Shown here piece by piece: positions 1 to 8,166 of a stretch of 33,880 bases of DNA. The notes under the pieces were generated by a model, which did not search any database, was not told where the DNA came from, and saw only the letters and a list, made by a program, of their open reading frames with translations. Each line of letters begins with the position of its first letter. Positions within the stretch are counted from its first letter, which is position 1. This DNA is from an uncultured Saprospiraceae bacterium (GTDB taxonomy: Bacteria; Bacteroidota; Bacteroidia; Chitinophagales; Saprospiraceae). The DNA lies in NCBI GenBank assembly GCA_937967625.1, contig CALCJP010000107.1, forward strand, positions 1 through 33,880, in the 5' to 3' direction. Position numbers and translations under genes: made by a program.

Positions 1-1004
1 AACCATTTAAGTTAGATCAGGATGTTTATAGGACACTTCAAGGAGTAGATTCACCACTCACTCCCGAAGCAAGTTCGGGACAAGTCTTCGTGGAAAAATC
101 GAATCAATTGCAGGAGGGTGGCGAGACCAAGGCATGGGCATATATGCGTTCCTTCTATGATGGGCGAGCAGCAGATTATTCACGCGCCATTTCCAAACCT
201 CACCAAAGTCGAAAGGGATGTAGCCGACTGTCGCCGTATATCGCTTGGGGCAATCTGTCGATTCGACAAGTCTATCAAAAGTACCTCGAAGCGAAACGCC
301 AAAAACCATTCAAAAGACCACTTGAAAACTTTTCCTCTCGACTGCGATGGCACTGCCATTTCATCCAAAAATTCGAAATGGAAGACCGCATGGAATTCGA
401 AAATATCAATCGCGGCTACGATGACTTAGTGCGCAAATTTGAACCTCAAAATTTCATAGCATGGAAACGCGGGAAAACGGGTTTTCCACTGGTTGATGCT
501 TGCATGCGTTGCTTGATTCAAACTGGCTACATCAACTTTCGTATGCGTGCTATGGTGCTCTCTTTTTTAACTCATAATCTGTGGCAACACTGGAAAGAAG
601 GTGCTATATGGTTAGCCAAATTATTCCTTGATTTTGAACCGGGGATTCATTACCCACAAGTTCAAATGCAGGCGGGCGTGACAGGCATCAACACGGTACG
701 GATTTACAATCCCATCAAGCAATCGCAAGAGCAAGACGCGGATGGGATTTTTATAAAAACTTATGTGCCTGAATTGAAAAACCTGCCTGTTCAATTTATC
801 CATGAACCTTGGCTGATGACTCGGATGGAACAGCAGTTTTATGGAATTGAGTTAGGAAAAGATTATCCACTGCCCATCATCGATTTGAAAAAAGCAGCAC
901 AAGAAGCAAGGGATAAAATCTGGGCAAAACGAAAAGAGGAACAAGTCAGAAAAGAAAGTCATCGAATATTGAAAAGACACACCGTGCCCGGAAGGTGGGT
1001 GTAG
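1..1004 (+). CDS. Photolyase/cryptochrome family protein, C-terminal part (5' end outside window)
   Basis: The frame is open from nt 3, so the GTG at 90 in the ORF track is not a true start and the gene continues upstream of the window. What is visible is the FAD-binding helical domain of the DNA photolyase/cryptochrome family: [11 protein letters not shown] and [10 protein letters not shown] near its start, then [27 protein letters not shown] and [10 protein letters not shown]. The last block lacks the NxxGxWQW pattern of classical CPD photolyases, so substrate (CPD, 6-4 or signalling) cannot be assigned. Expected role: blue-light-driven, FAD-dependent repair of UV dimers in the cytoplasm. 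The linker before the FAD domain contains [10 protein letters not shown], encoded by a 30-bp palindromic repeat also found elsewhere in this window. It lies 21 bp upstream of a second photolyase-family gene, probably in one operon. Confidence 0.88.
   Translation, partial: PFKLDQDVYRTLQGVDSPLTPEASSGQVFVEKSNQLQEGGETKAWAYMRSFYDGRAADYSRAISKPHQSRKGCSRLSPYIAWGNLSIRQVYQKYLEAKRQKPFKRPLENFSSRLRWHCHFIQKFEMEDRMEFENINRGYDDLVRKFEPQNFIAWKRGKTGFPLVDACMRCLIQTGYINFRMRAMVLSFLTHNLWQHWKEGAIWLAKLFLDFEPGIHYPQVQMQAGVTGINTVRIYNPIKQSQEQDADGIFIKTYVPELKNLPVQFIHEPWLMTRMEQQFYGIELGKDYPLPIIDLKKAAQEARDKIWAKRKEEQVRKESHRILKRHTVPGRWV
60..89 (+). repeat. 30-bp palindromic repeat, copy 1, in frame inside photolyase gene
   Basis: Core CCCGAAGCAAGTTCGGGA forms a 6-7 bp stem with a GCAAG loop and is followed by CAAGTCTTCG. 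It is translated as [10 protein letters not shown] in the linker preceding the FAD domain. Other copies lie at 14279, 26981 (inverted) and a variant at 13357. Confidence 0.85.
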
Positions 1005-1025
1005 TGAATTTAGAAATTAAATTAC

Positions 1026-2564
1026 ATGAAGAAAACACTACGACTAATTTTAGGCGACCAACTCAATCATCAACATTCATGGTTAGAAGAAGTAGATGAC
1101 AATGTGACCTATTGCCTTTTCGAAATGCGTCAGGAAACTGATTATGCAACTCATCACATCCAAAAGGTCGTTGCATTTTTTCATGCGATGAGGGCATTTG
1201 CCGAAAGGCTCAAAAAGGATGGACATCAGGTCATCTACTTTGAATTAGACCACTCCGACAATCAGCAAAATATCCCTCATAATATTTTATTCCTTATCGG
1301 AAAATATGGTTTCGAACACTTCGAATATCAACTACCAGATGAATATCGAGTCGATGATCAAATGAAGTCTTTCTGCCAAAACGATTTAAAGATCACCTCG
1401 CAAGTATTTGATACAGAGCACTTTATGAGTCAACGCCATGAGTTGGAAGAATTTTTCGAGGGCAAGAAAAACTATCTCATGGAGTCGTTTTATCGTAGCA
1501 TGCGTCGCAAATATAATTTGCTCATGGACGGCGACAAACCCCTTACGGGAAAATGGAATTACGACCATGATAACCGAAAGAAGCTGCCAAAAGACCATGT
1601 GCCGCCACGTCCACTTTTATTTGAAAAGGAGGTGTCAGACATCGTTGATTTGCTCGAAAGAGCAGGGGTGAAAACTATCGGAAAAATCGACCCAAAACAC
1701 TTTATTTGGCCAACCTCTCGCGAGGAGTCGCTAAAACTTTTGGACTTTTTTTGTGAGCATTGTCTAGTGAATTTTGGTAGATTTCAAGACGCGATGACAC
1801 CCAATTTTTGGTCGCTTTATCATTCTCGAATTTCGTTTGCGATGAATGCTAAATTAATCGCGCCCCTCGAAGTGGTTCAAAAGGTAATCGCTCATTGGGA
1901 GGCAAATCAGGAGACGATTTCGATTGCTCAAGTGGAAGGTTTTGTGCGTCAAATCATCGGTTGGCGCGAATATATGCGTGGTGTTTATTGGGCAAAAATG
2001 CCTGAATTTGCGTCGCTCAATTTTTTAAATCACACTCGAAAGTTGCCTTCCTATTTTTGGACAGGTGAGACTAAGATGAGTTGCGTCCGCCACGCCGTCA
2101 CGCAATCACTCGATTTTGCATATGCACATCACATTCAGCGATTGATGGTCACGGGCAATTTTATGTTGCTCGCAGGAATAGATCCCGATGAAGTTGATGC
2201 TTGGTATTTAGGTATTTATATAGACGCCCTCGATTGGGTGGAAATTACGAATACGCGTGGCATGAGTCAGTTTGCTGATGGTGGAATTGTGGGCACAAAG
2301 CCATACGTTTCCTCTGCCAATTATATTGACAAAATGAGTCATTATTGCAAAGGTTGCTATTACAACAAAAAAGAAAAGACAGGCGAACGCGCCTGCCCTT
2401 TCAATAGCTTTTACTGGGATTTTTATGATCGCAATCGCGAAAAATTAGAGCGCAATCCGCGTATTGGGATGGCATATCGGTTGTGGAATAAAATGGACTC
2501 AGAGAAGAAGGAGGGGATTTTACTTCAGGCGAATACTTATCTTGAAAATATTGAATCGCTTTGA
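1026..2564 (+). CDS. Fe-S type photolyase/cryptochrome (FeS-BCP, PhrB/CryB-like)
   Basis: This 512-residue protein matches the FeS-BCP branch of the photolyase family in length and architecture. It opens with LRLILGDQLN (antenna-binding alpha/beta domain) and ends in the helical FAD domain. Four cysteines at residues 353, 441, 444 and 457 (MSC, YCKGC, ACPFN) have the spacing of the [4Fe-4S] ligands of Agrobacterium PhrB. The conserved GMSQFADGG and GTKPYVSSANYI segments are present. Family members repair (6-4) photoproducts or act as photoreceptors. The start ATG follows the first photolyase gene by 21 bp, so co-transcription is likely. It converges on the enoyl-CoA hydratase with only 13 bp between stop codons and no obvious hairpin terminator. 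A micro-hairpin sequence is read as FAERL near residue 60. Confidence 0.92.
   Translation: MKKTLRLILGDQLNHQHSWLEEVDDNVTYCLFEMRQETDYATHHIQKVVAFFHAMRAFAERLKKDGHQVIYFELDHSDNQQNIPHNILFLIGKYGFEHFEYQLPDEYRVDDQMKSFCQNDLKITSQVFDTEHFMSQRHELEEFFEGKKNYLMESFYRSMRRKYNLLMDGDKPLTGKWNYDHDNRKKLPKDHVPPRPLLFEKEVSDIVDLLERAGVKTIGKIDPKHFIWPTSREESLKLLDFFCEHCLVNFGRFQDAMTPNFWSLYHSRISFAMNAKLIAPLEVVQKVIAHWEANQETISIAQVEGFVRQIIGWREYMRGVYWAKMPEFASLNFLNHTRKLPSYFWTGETKMSCVRHAVTQSLDFAYAHHIQRLMVTGNFMLLAGIDPDEVDAWYLGIYIDALDWVEITNTRGMSQFADGGIVGTKPYVSSANYIDKMSHYCKGCYYNKKEKTGERACPFNSFYWDFYDRNREKLERNPRIGMAYRLWNKMDSEKKEGILLQANTYLENIESL
1194..1212 (+). repeat. micro-hairpin, stem GCC/GGC, in CDS
   Basis: GCATTTGCCGAAAGGC within the Fe-S photolyase, read as AFAER. 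FAxxL is natural at this place in the family, so it may be a chance match. Confidence 0.45.
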
Positions 2565-2577
2565 GTGATCATCCCCC

Positions 2578-3363
2578 TTACTTGCCTTTGAAATTTGCTT
2601 TTCGCTTTTCGATGAATGCACCTGCGCCTTCTTTGAAATCAGCCGTTGCGGCTAAGTTGCCGAATTCTACACTTTCAAGTTCGAAGCCATTTTGGGATTT
2701 ATTAAAGTAGGTATTCATTGTGCTGATGGCTTTGGCGATGGCGATTGGTCCTTTATCCGCTGTTTTCATGAGGATGGATTTGGCTTTTGTGACTTCTTCG
2801 CCTTGCTTTACGACGTGGTTGGCTAATCCTAACTTATGGGCTTCTTCTGCTCCGATCATGTCGCCAGTGAGGGTGAGTTCGAAAGCTTTTCCTTTGCCTA
2901 TTAATTGAATCAATCGTTGCGTGCCGCCATAACCAGGGATGATGCCGAGGCTGACTTCCGGTAAGCCAAATTTTGCTTTTGCTCCAGCGACGCGCATGTG
3001 GCATGCCATTGCTAATTCGCAACCGCCTCCGAGAGAGAAACCATTGACTGCTGCGATGACAGGTTTATGGAAATTTTCGATGGCATTGTATGCGATATGT
3101 CCTTCTCTGGAAAGGGTAGCTGCGCCTTCGTTGTCTAAGTCCAGAAATGCCTTTATGTCTGCGCCTGCTACAAATGCTTTGTCACCTGCGCCCGTTACAA
3201 CGACTCCTAATATGACCTTGATTTCTTTATATCCATTGAGGAAAAAATCGCCGATTTCATTCATTGTCTCGCGGTTGATAGCGTTGTATGCTTTTGGGCG
3301 ATTGACGGTGAGGGTTACGATATTGTCCTCGTCGATTTCGATTAATATATTTTTATAAGACAT
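2578..3363 (-). CDS. Enoyl-CoA hydratase/isomerase (crotonase family)
   Basis: A full-length 261-residue crotonase. The oxyanion-hole region (GAGDKAFVAGADIK) and the block GFSLGGGCELAMAC are present. Both acid/base glutamates expected of a hydratase are there, in GGGCELAM and GLPEVSLG, followed by IPGYGGTQRL. It should hydrate a trans-2-enoyl-CoA in the cytoplasm; chain length cannot be read from sequence. The gene upstream on the same strand is a methylcrotonyl-CoA-carboxylase-like carboxyltransferase. A role in branched-chain (leucine) or fatty-acid catabolism, for example as methylglutaconyl-CoA hydratase, is therefore possible, but this is context only. The 139-bp spacer between the two carries a large inverted repeat. 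Confidence 0.92.
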   Translation of the reverse strand: MSYKNILIEIDEDNIVTLTVNRPKAYNAINRETMNEIGDFFLNGYKEIKVILGVVVTGAGDKAFVAGADIKAFLDLDNEGAATLSREGHIAYNAIENFHKPVIAAVNGFSLGGGCELAMACHMRVAGAKAKFGLPEVSLGIIPGYGGTQRLIQLIGKGKAFELTLTGDMIGAEEAHKLGLANHVVKQGEEVTKAKSILMKTADKGPIAIAKAISTMNTYFNKSQNGFELESVEFGNLAATADFKEGAGAFIEKRKANFKGK

Positions 3364-3387
3364 TGGTTGTCAGTTTTTTATATCATT

Positions 3388-3404
3388 ATTTCCCGAAAGG
3401 GAGA
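3388..3404 (+). repeat. micro-hairpin, stem TCCC/GGGA
   Basis: ATTTCCCGAAAGGGAGA in the spacer upstream of the enoyl-CoA hydratase gene. Confidence 0.8.
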
Positions 3405-3433
3405 AAATTGAATTTAAGAAAGCTCCGTGCCCT

Positions 3434-3495
3434 GAGCTTGTCGAAGGGGACATCAATAAAATCAGTTGTTATGATTTCGGCTTCGACAAGCTCAG
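3434..3495. repeat. 15-bp perfect inverted repeat (CTGAGCTTGTCGAAG)
   Basis: CTGAGCTTGTCGAAG at 3434-3448 is exactly complementary to CTTCGACAAGCTCAG at 3481-3495, with a 32-nt loop. It lies between two codirectional minus-strand genes, so the transcript would carry a strong stem-loop without a clear U-tract. This word is a frequent dispersed repeat in many bacteria. Here it may separate carboxylase and hydratase expression. Confidence 0.85.
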
Positions 3496-3502
3496 CCTAC
3501 GG

Positions 3503-5137
3503 TTAGGTTTGAATCACTCCTACGTTAAATTTTTCCACGGGTGCATTGCTTGCTGCTTCGATGGACATGCTAATCCATTCGCGTGTTTTGTGGGGTTCGA
3601 TGATGGCATCGACCCAAAGGCGCGCGGCGGCGTAGTAAGGCGTCGTTTGTGAATTGTATTTAGCCGTGATTTCGTCTAACATTTTTTGTTTGTCATCTTC
3701 GGAGAGTGGGGTGCCTTTTGCTTCCATCGTTTTGACTTGGATTTGAGTCAAAGTTTTAGCGGCTTGAGTGCCTCCCATAACGGCGATTTTGGCGGTTGGC
3801 CAAGCCATGATGAAGCGAGGGTCGTATGCTTTTCCGCACATGGCGTAGTTGCCTGCGCCGTAGGAATTCCCCATTACGATGCTGATTTTTGGAACGGTGG
3901 AATTGCTGACTGCGTTCACCATTTTCGCGCCGTCTTTGATGATGCCACCATGCTCTGAGCGGCTTCCTACCATGAAACCTGTTACGTCATGCAAAAATAC
4001 CAATGGTATTTTTTTCTGATTGCAATTCATGATAAAACGGGTGGCTTTATCTGCCGAGTCTGAATATATCACGCCTCCGAATTGCATTTCGCCTTTTGCG
4101 CTTTTGACGACTTGGCGATTGTTGACGACGATGCCGACGCTCCACCCGTCTATTCGCGCGTAGGCGCAGATGATGGTTTGACCGTAGGTGGATTTGTACT
4201 CTGTGAATTTTGATTCATCTACGAGGCGTTTGAGGAGTTCTCTTGTGTCGTAGGTTTTGGCGGAGTTGTCAGGAAAGATTCGATAGATTTCTGATGCGTC
4301 AAATTTTGGCGGTTTGGGTTTGGCTCTATCAAAACCCGCTTTCGCGGAATGTCCGACTTTATCCATCAAGTCTCTGATCGTATTAAGGCAGGTTTTATCA
4401 TCGGGCATTTTGTAATCTATCACACCGGAAATGTCAGATTGGGTGTTCGCTCCTCCAAGAGTTTCCTTATCAACGGTTTCGCCAATTGCTGCTTTTACTA
4501 AATATGGACCGGCGAGGAATATACTGCCAGTTCCTTCGACTATCAGTGACTCATCACTCATGATGGGTAAATAGGCACCTCCTGCAACACAACTACCCAT
4601 AACAGCAGCGATTTGCAAAATGCCTTTGCTGGACATGATGGCATTGTTACGGAACATGCGTCCAAAATGCTCTTTGTCTGGGAAGATTTCATCTTGCATG
4701 GGCAAAAAGACGCCCGCGCTATCGACGAGGTAGATGATTGGTAAGCGATTTTCTATGGCGATCTCTTGTGCTCGTAAATTCTTTTTACCTGTGATGGGAA
4801 ACCATGCGCCTGCTTTTACTGTGGCGTCATTGGCAACGACGATGCATTGACGACCGCTGACATAGGCAACTACGACGACGACTCCGCCACCGGGGCAGCC
4901 GCCATACTCTTCATACATTTCATAACCAGCAAAAGCGCCAAGTTCGTATTTGGGTTTGGCTTTATCGACGAGGAAGTCGATTCGCTCGCGAGCGGTGAGT
5001 TTTCCTCTTTTATGTTGTTTGGCAATTTTGGCTTCTCCTCCGCCGAGATGGATTTTCTCCAATCGGTGATTGAGTTTGGAGACCAATAATTTTAAATTGT
5101 CTTCACTTCGGTTTGTTTCGATATCTTTTTTCTCCAT
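3503..5137 (-). CDS. Acyl-CoA carboxylase, carboxyltransferase (beta) subunit, MccB-like
   Basis: Biotin-dependent carboxyltransferase of the PccB/MccB/AccD5 family, 544 residues from the ATG I prefer. The N-terminal crotonase-fold half has GKLTARERIDFL, VANDATVKAG, FLPMQDEIFPD and GSCVAGGAYLP. The C-terminal half has FLHDVTGFMVG and MGNSYGAGNYAMCG, the two oxyanion-hole regions. The ATVK and HFGR features resemble methylcrotonyl-CoA carboxylase beta more than propionyl-CoA carboxylase, but substrate is not proven. The biotin-carrying alpha subunit is not in the window. The ORF track begins at a TTG (5164) that lies inside a TACTTTTG promoter box, so translation should begin at the ATG at 5137 (MEKKDIE). 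GHSAKAGFD in the variable middle is encoded by a micro-hairpin. Confidence 0.9.
   Translation of the reverse strand: MEKKDIETNRSEDNLKLLVSKLNHRLEKIHLGGGEAKIAKQHKRGKLTARERIDFLVDKAKPKYELGAFAGYEMYEEYGGCPGGGVVVVVAYVSGRQCIVVANDATVKAGAWFPITGKKNLRAQEIAIENRLPIIYLVDSAGVFLPMQDEIFPDKEHFGRMFRNNAIMSSKGILQIAAVMGSCVAGGAYLPIMSDESLIVEGTGSIFLAGPYLVKAAIGETVDKETLGGANTQSDISGVIDYKMPDDKTCLNTIRDLMDKVGHSAKAGFDRAKPKPPKFDASEIYRIFPDNSAKTYDTRELLKRLVDESKFTEYKSTYGQTIICAYARIDGWSVGIVVNNRQVVKSAKGEMQFGGVIYSDSADKATRFIMNCNQKKIPLVFLHDVTGFMVGSRSEHGGIIKDGAKMVNAVSNSTVPKISIVMGNSYGAGNYAMCGKAYDPRFIMAWPTAKIAVMGGTQAAKTLTQIQVKTMEAKGTPLSEDDKQKMLDEITAKYNSQTTPYYAAARLWVDAIIEPHKTREWISMSIEAASNAPVEKFNVGVIQT
4335..4351 (-). repeat. micro-hairpin, stem CCGC/GCGG, in CDS
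   Basis: On the minus strand CATTCCGCGAAAGCGGG, read in frame as HSAKAG in a poorly conserved part of the carboxyltransferase. Confidence 0.7.
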
Positions 5138-5161
5138 TGGATTTATTCTAAAAGGTTTTTG

Positions 5162-5169
5162 CAAAAGTA
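5162..5169 (-). promoter_or_regulatory. -7 promoter box TACTTTTG of the carboxyltransferase gene
   Basis: The minus strand reads TACTTTTG, a match to the Bacteroidota -7 box TAnnTTTG, 25 bp upstream of the ATG at 5137. A good -33 TTTG is not visible. It overlaps the TTG used as start in the ORF track. Confidence 0.55.
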
Positions 5170-5189
5170 ATGATTTGCAGACATAAAAA

Positions 5190-5217
5190 AACCCGTGTGA
5201 AAAGGTTCACACGGGTT
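5190..5217 (-). terminator. Rho-independent terminator downstream of gldJ-like gene
   Basis: Perfect 12-bp stem AACCCGTGTGAA / TTCACACGGGTT with a 4-nt loop. On the minus strand it is followed by seven T residues, as expected for ending the gldJ-like transcript just before the carboxyltransferase promoter. Confidence 0.9.
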
Positions 5218-5219
5218 TT

Positions 5220-5238
5220 CATTTTCCGAAAGGAAAAA
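5220..5238 (+). repeat. micro-hairpin, stem TTTTCC/GGAAAA
   Basis: CATTTTCCGAAAGGAAAAA fills the space between the terminator and the gldJ-like stop codon. Confidence 0.85.
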
Positions 5239-5239
5239 A

Positions 5240-6742
5240 TTATTTAAAGCGTCTTTTTGTCTTTTTTCCTTTCACTTTAAATTTATTTCCAGCAGTGTCT
5301 TCGTTTCCTGTTGGGCCACCAGTACGAGTCATCGCACAACGGAAACCAACTGAACGAGAAGATTTGTCTTCTTCCATGAATCGACGAGATCCTGGAGCCA
5401 TCCAGTAAGCTCTGTCTGACCAAGAACCACCTTTGACTACACGTGACTTATCACTAATCAATGTAGTTACACCGTACTCGTAGAATACTTCTGATTCTTT
5501 ATCACCATCCATATAGTTATGAACTTCTCCTCTTTTGTAGTTGTCGCGAGTTGCAGCTTCGTCGTCTTCTACATCTCTGTAGCGTAAACGTCCTAAGCTG
5601 TCTTTCTCAACGGGTGCGCCGTTTTCGTCTAAAACTAAAGTTTCGAATCTATTACCACGATATGGGTTCAAATCGTGATTGTCAACATCTCGAAGGTCTT
5701 CTGATGTCATTGGGCGATACATGTCTGCACACCATTCTGAGACGTTTCCAGCCATGTTGAAAAGTCCATAATCATTTGGAATGAAGGAACGAACCTCAGC
5801 TGGAATGTGAGACTGGTCATTCAACTTACCTGCCATACCCATGTAATCACCACCACTTCTTTTGAAGTTGGCTAACATGGCTCCTTGGTAACGGTTTCTT
5901 TTTTGGAAACGGACGGTGTTGCCACTCCAAGGGTAGATTCTTCTATCAGTAATTCTTTCATCTTTAGAAGATGCTTGATTACCCAGAAGTGCTAAAGCGG
6001 CAAATTCCCACTCTGCTTCTGTTGGGAGTCTGTATTCAGGGAGCAAGATTCCGTCTTCGAATTTTACAGGTCTTTCACCTCCTGTACGAAGATCTTTGAG
6101 GTTCTTACGAACGTCTCCTTGATATTGAGTTTTTAAATATGCTTTCGTGTTGAAGTTGTCTTCATCTTTTTGCTCAGTGTTTAAGTTTAAAACACCTCGC
6201 TCGACTAAGATCATTTCATTTACACGATCAGTTCTCCAAGAAGAGAAATCATTTGCTTGCGTCCAGTTCACACCTACCACTGGGTAGTTGTCATAAGCTG
6301 GGTAGCGGAAGTAGGTTTCAACGAAAGGTTCGTTGTAAGCTAATTCATCACGCCAAACCAATGTGTCAGGTAATGCGTTGCTGAAAACTTCAGGATAAGA
6401 CTCGCCAAATACGCGAGCGATCCAATAAAGATATTCACGGTAACTATGGTTAGTTACTTCTGTTTCATCCATGTAAAATGAAGATACGGTAACTCTACGA
6501 GGAACGTTGTTCCAGTCATAGGTAGCGTTTTCTTCAGTCATACCCATCATAAAGGTACCTCCTTCAACTAAAACTAAATTGGGACCAGTCACCTGACCTT
6601 CGTAATCTAATTTTTCGAATCCACCCCACTCGGTGTCATTGAATTTCCAACCGGTACTGTCAGAGCGTTCGCCTGACTTACAGGAAGCGAAAAAAACAAC
6701 GATTCCAAAAAGTAGCACACTGAATTTAAGCAGTTTTTTCAT
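5240..6742 (-). CDS. gldJ: Gliding motility/T9SS lipoprotein GldJ-like (SUMF1/FGE-fold)
   Basis: A 500-residue lipoprotein. The signal peptide ends in the lipobox FFAS-C with the lipidated Cys at residue 21. The segment STGWKFNDTEWGGFE is characteristic of GldJ. Next comes a formylglycine-generating-enzyme (SUMF1) fold: VEGGTFMMG, DETEVTNHSYREYL, YRLPTEAEWEFAA, GNVSEWCADMYR and the terminal SVGFRCAM. GldJ is needed for gliding and stabilises the GldK ring lipoprotein of the T9SS at the outer-membrane periplasmic face. The fold is structural here; no FGE activity is expected. In Flavobacterium gldJ lies beside porU/porV, and the same association is present here although porU/porV are on the opposite strand. 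It could alternatively be a GldK paralogue, but the N-terminal motif favours GldJ. A well-formed promoter lies about 65 bp upstream and a strong terminator follows. Confidence 0.87.
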   Translation of the reverse strand: MKKLLKFSVLLFGIVVFFASCKSGERSDSTGWKFNDTEWGGFEKLDYEGQVTGPNLVLVEGGTFMMGMTEENATYDWNNVPRRVTVSSFYMDETEVTNHSYREYLYWIARVFGESYPEVFSNALPDTLVWRDELAYNEPFVETYFRYPAYDNYPVVGVNWTQANDFSSWRTDRVNEMILVERGVLNLNTEQKDEDNFNTKAYLKTQYQGDVRKNLKDLRTGGERPVKFEDGILLPEYRLPTEAEWEFAALALLGNQASSKDERITDRRIYPWSGNTVRFQKRNRYQGAMLANFKRSGGDYMGMAGKLNDQSHIPAEVRSFIPNDYGLFNMAGNVSEWCADMYRPMTSEDLRDVDNHDLNPYRGNRFETLVLDENGAPVEKDSLGRLRYRDVEDDEAATRDNYKRGEVHNYMDGDKESEVFYEYGVTTLISDKSRVVKGGSWSDRAYWMAPGSRRFMEEDKSSRSVGFRCAMTRTGGPTGNEDTAGNKFKVKGKKTKRRFK

Positions 6743-6806
6743 GCGTTATCAAGATTTTTAAGGATTCCGAGTAATTAATACGGAATGTTTAAATAAAAAA
6801 TTCGGA

Positions 6807-6836
6807 CAAAGATAGTTAAAAATTGTAATCGCCAAA
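6807..6836 (-). promoter_or_regulatory. Bacteroidota-type promoter of gldJ-like gene
   Basis: Read on the minus strand: -33 TTTG (6836-6833), an 18-nt spacer, then TATCTTTG (6814-6807), matching TTTG-N17-23-TAnnTTTG. Predicted start of transcription is near 6800, giving a leader of about 58 nt. Confidence 0.75.
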
Positions 6837-6910
6837 TTGGACGAAAGTTAAATTTGAAAATTGTCTATCATTCCAAATATTAACAGTTTTTGAGGAATGT
6901 TTTAAAACTC

Positions 6911-7936
6911 TTATCTGAAAAGCCTAAAACAATCGTTATGTCGAGCAGTTCGTCGTCGTTTTTTGACGGACTCGCTATTTTCGAAATTGATGATTAAAGA
7001 GACCTCGTGAGAGCCGCCAGTACCGCTCATTGCCAAGTCAGAAACAGTTAAGTCGATACTATAACCAAATTTGAAAATCCCCATCTGTGTGCCTGCTGAA
7101 AGAATGGCGGCATCTGAATTTGAGAAAGCGTGTCGATACCATGCACCGGCAAAAAACATCCCAAAACCTACATAGGCACCTGCATTGATTTGCCCAAAAT
7201 CACCTTGCTTGACCATGATGAGACTTGGAGCAACAAAAACAGGCCATTGTAAACGATTGCCTTCTTGAATAGAAATTTGCATTCCACCATGTAGTGACCA
7301 GCGAATCGGCAAGCCATTTTCGAGGTTTTCGTTGAAGTTGATAAAACTTTCGTTGGGGGTGTTGAGGTGTTTGGCAGAAATGCCACCATAAAATTTTGGA
7401 CTATAAAAAAGGAACCCAGCTCCGATGTCTAAATAGATTTTTGATAGGTCATCAGGGCGATTTTCATTGCTAAGATTGGGGACTCCTCCGGTAGATGTTG
7501 CACCGGATACTCTATCAATTTGATCTGCAAAAAATAATTTATCCCAATTAAGATTGCTTTGAGTGCCACCTACTTCTGTTCCGAATTTGGCAAAAAAATC
7601 GTCTGAAATATTTAATCGGTAGGCATAAGAGAGTCCAAAATTAGTGTTTTGATAAATTCCATTGCCTGCGTCATCAGAGAGCACAGAGAGACCGATTCCG
7701 CTGTTGAGCGGTTCGAATAGTTGCTCATAGGAGACAGCATAAGTCACAAAAGGACTTCCGAGACCTGGCCATTGATTGCGATAGTTGAGTGCAATTCGAG
7801 GAGCAAACGTATTTCCCGCGAAAGCAGGGTTCATCTGAAGCGGCGCTGCGTAATATTGGCTAAACACCGGATCTTGGGCTTTCAAACTACAAATAAGTCC
7901 GCAAAAAATAAACAACAGAAGGATATGTCTTTTCAT
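6911..7936 (-). CDS. PorP/SprF-family outer-membrane protein (type IX secretion associated)
   Basis: The 341-residue protein starts with a signal peptide (cleavage near SLKAQ) and the signature PVFSQYYAAPLQMNPAFAGN of the PorP/SprF family, followed by a beta-barrel pattern ending in GYSIDLTVSDL and HEVSLIINF. Family members are outer-membrane barrels that anchor the PorK/N-PorL/M machinery or pair with particular T9SS cargo (SprF with SprB). It lies 168 bp upstream of the gldJ-like gene on the same strand and is divergent from porU. The last ~18 residues (KKRRRTARHNDCFRLFR) form a basic tail after the final strand, longer than I would expect. Whether this is the core PorP or a cargo-specific SprF paralogue cannot be decided here. 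Confidence 0.9.
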   Translation of the reverse strand: MKRHILLLFIFCGLICSLKAQDPVFSQYYAAPLQMNPAFAGNTFAPRIALNYRNQWPGLGSPFVTYAVSYEQLFEPLNSGIGLSVLSDDAGNGIYQNTNFGLSYAYRLNISDDFFAKFGTEVGGTQSNLNWDKLFFADQIDRVSGATSTGGVPNLSNENRPDDLSKIYLDIGAGFLFYSPKFYGGISAKHLNTPNESFINFNENLENGLPIRWSLHGGMQISIQEGNRLQWPVFVAPSLIMVKQGDFGQINAGAYVGFGMFFAGAWYRHAFSNSDAAILSAGTQMGIFKFGYSIDLTVSDLAMSGTGGSHEVSLIINFENSESVKKRRRTARHNDCFRLFR

Positions 7937-8166
7937 TGACTAAGGCAACTTGTTATATGAAAATCAATTTGGATTAGATTTGTGTTTGAGACTCTGATGA
8001 GGACCGATGAGCCTACAAAGCAAAGAAAACCCTTTGCATTAACGTGATTTTTTTTAGAAATCATCTGTATTAAGACAAAAATCTTTTTGGTTTCTTAACA
8101 TCGCAATAGGGATGTCTCTTAATCGTTTCCCAATCGAATTGAATTATGCCTTTAAAATTACTCGGT

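Noticed and set aside
1649-1668. TTTGCTCGAAAGAGCA in the Fe-S photolyase
   Set aside because: It pairs well but encodes LLERAG, a common helix sequence, and has a different leader; treated as chance.
7811-7834. ATTTCCCGCGAAAGCAGGG in the PorP-like gene as another micro-hairpin
   Set aside because: It encodes NPAFAGN, a conserved motif of the PorP/SprF family, and the arms are only partly complementary.
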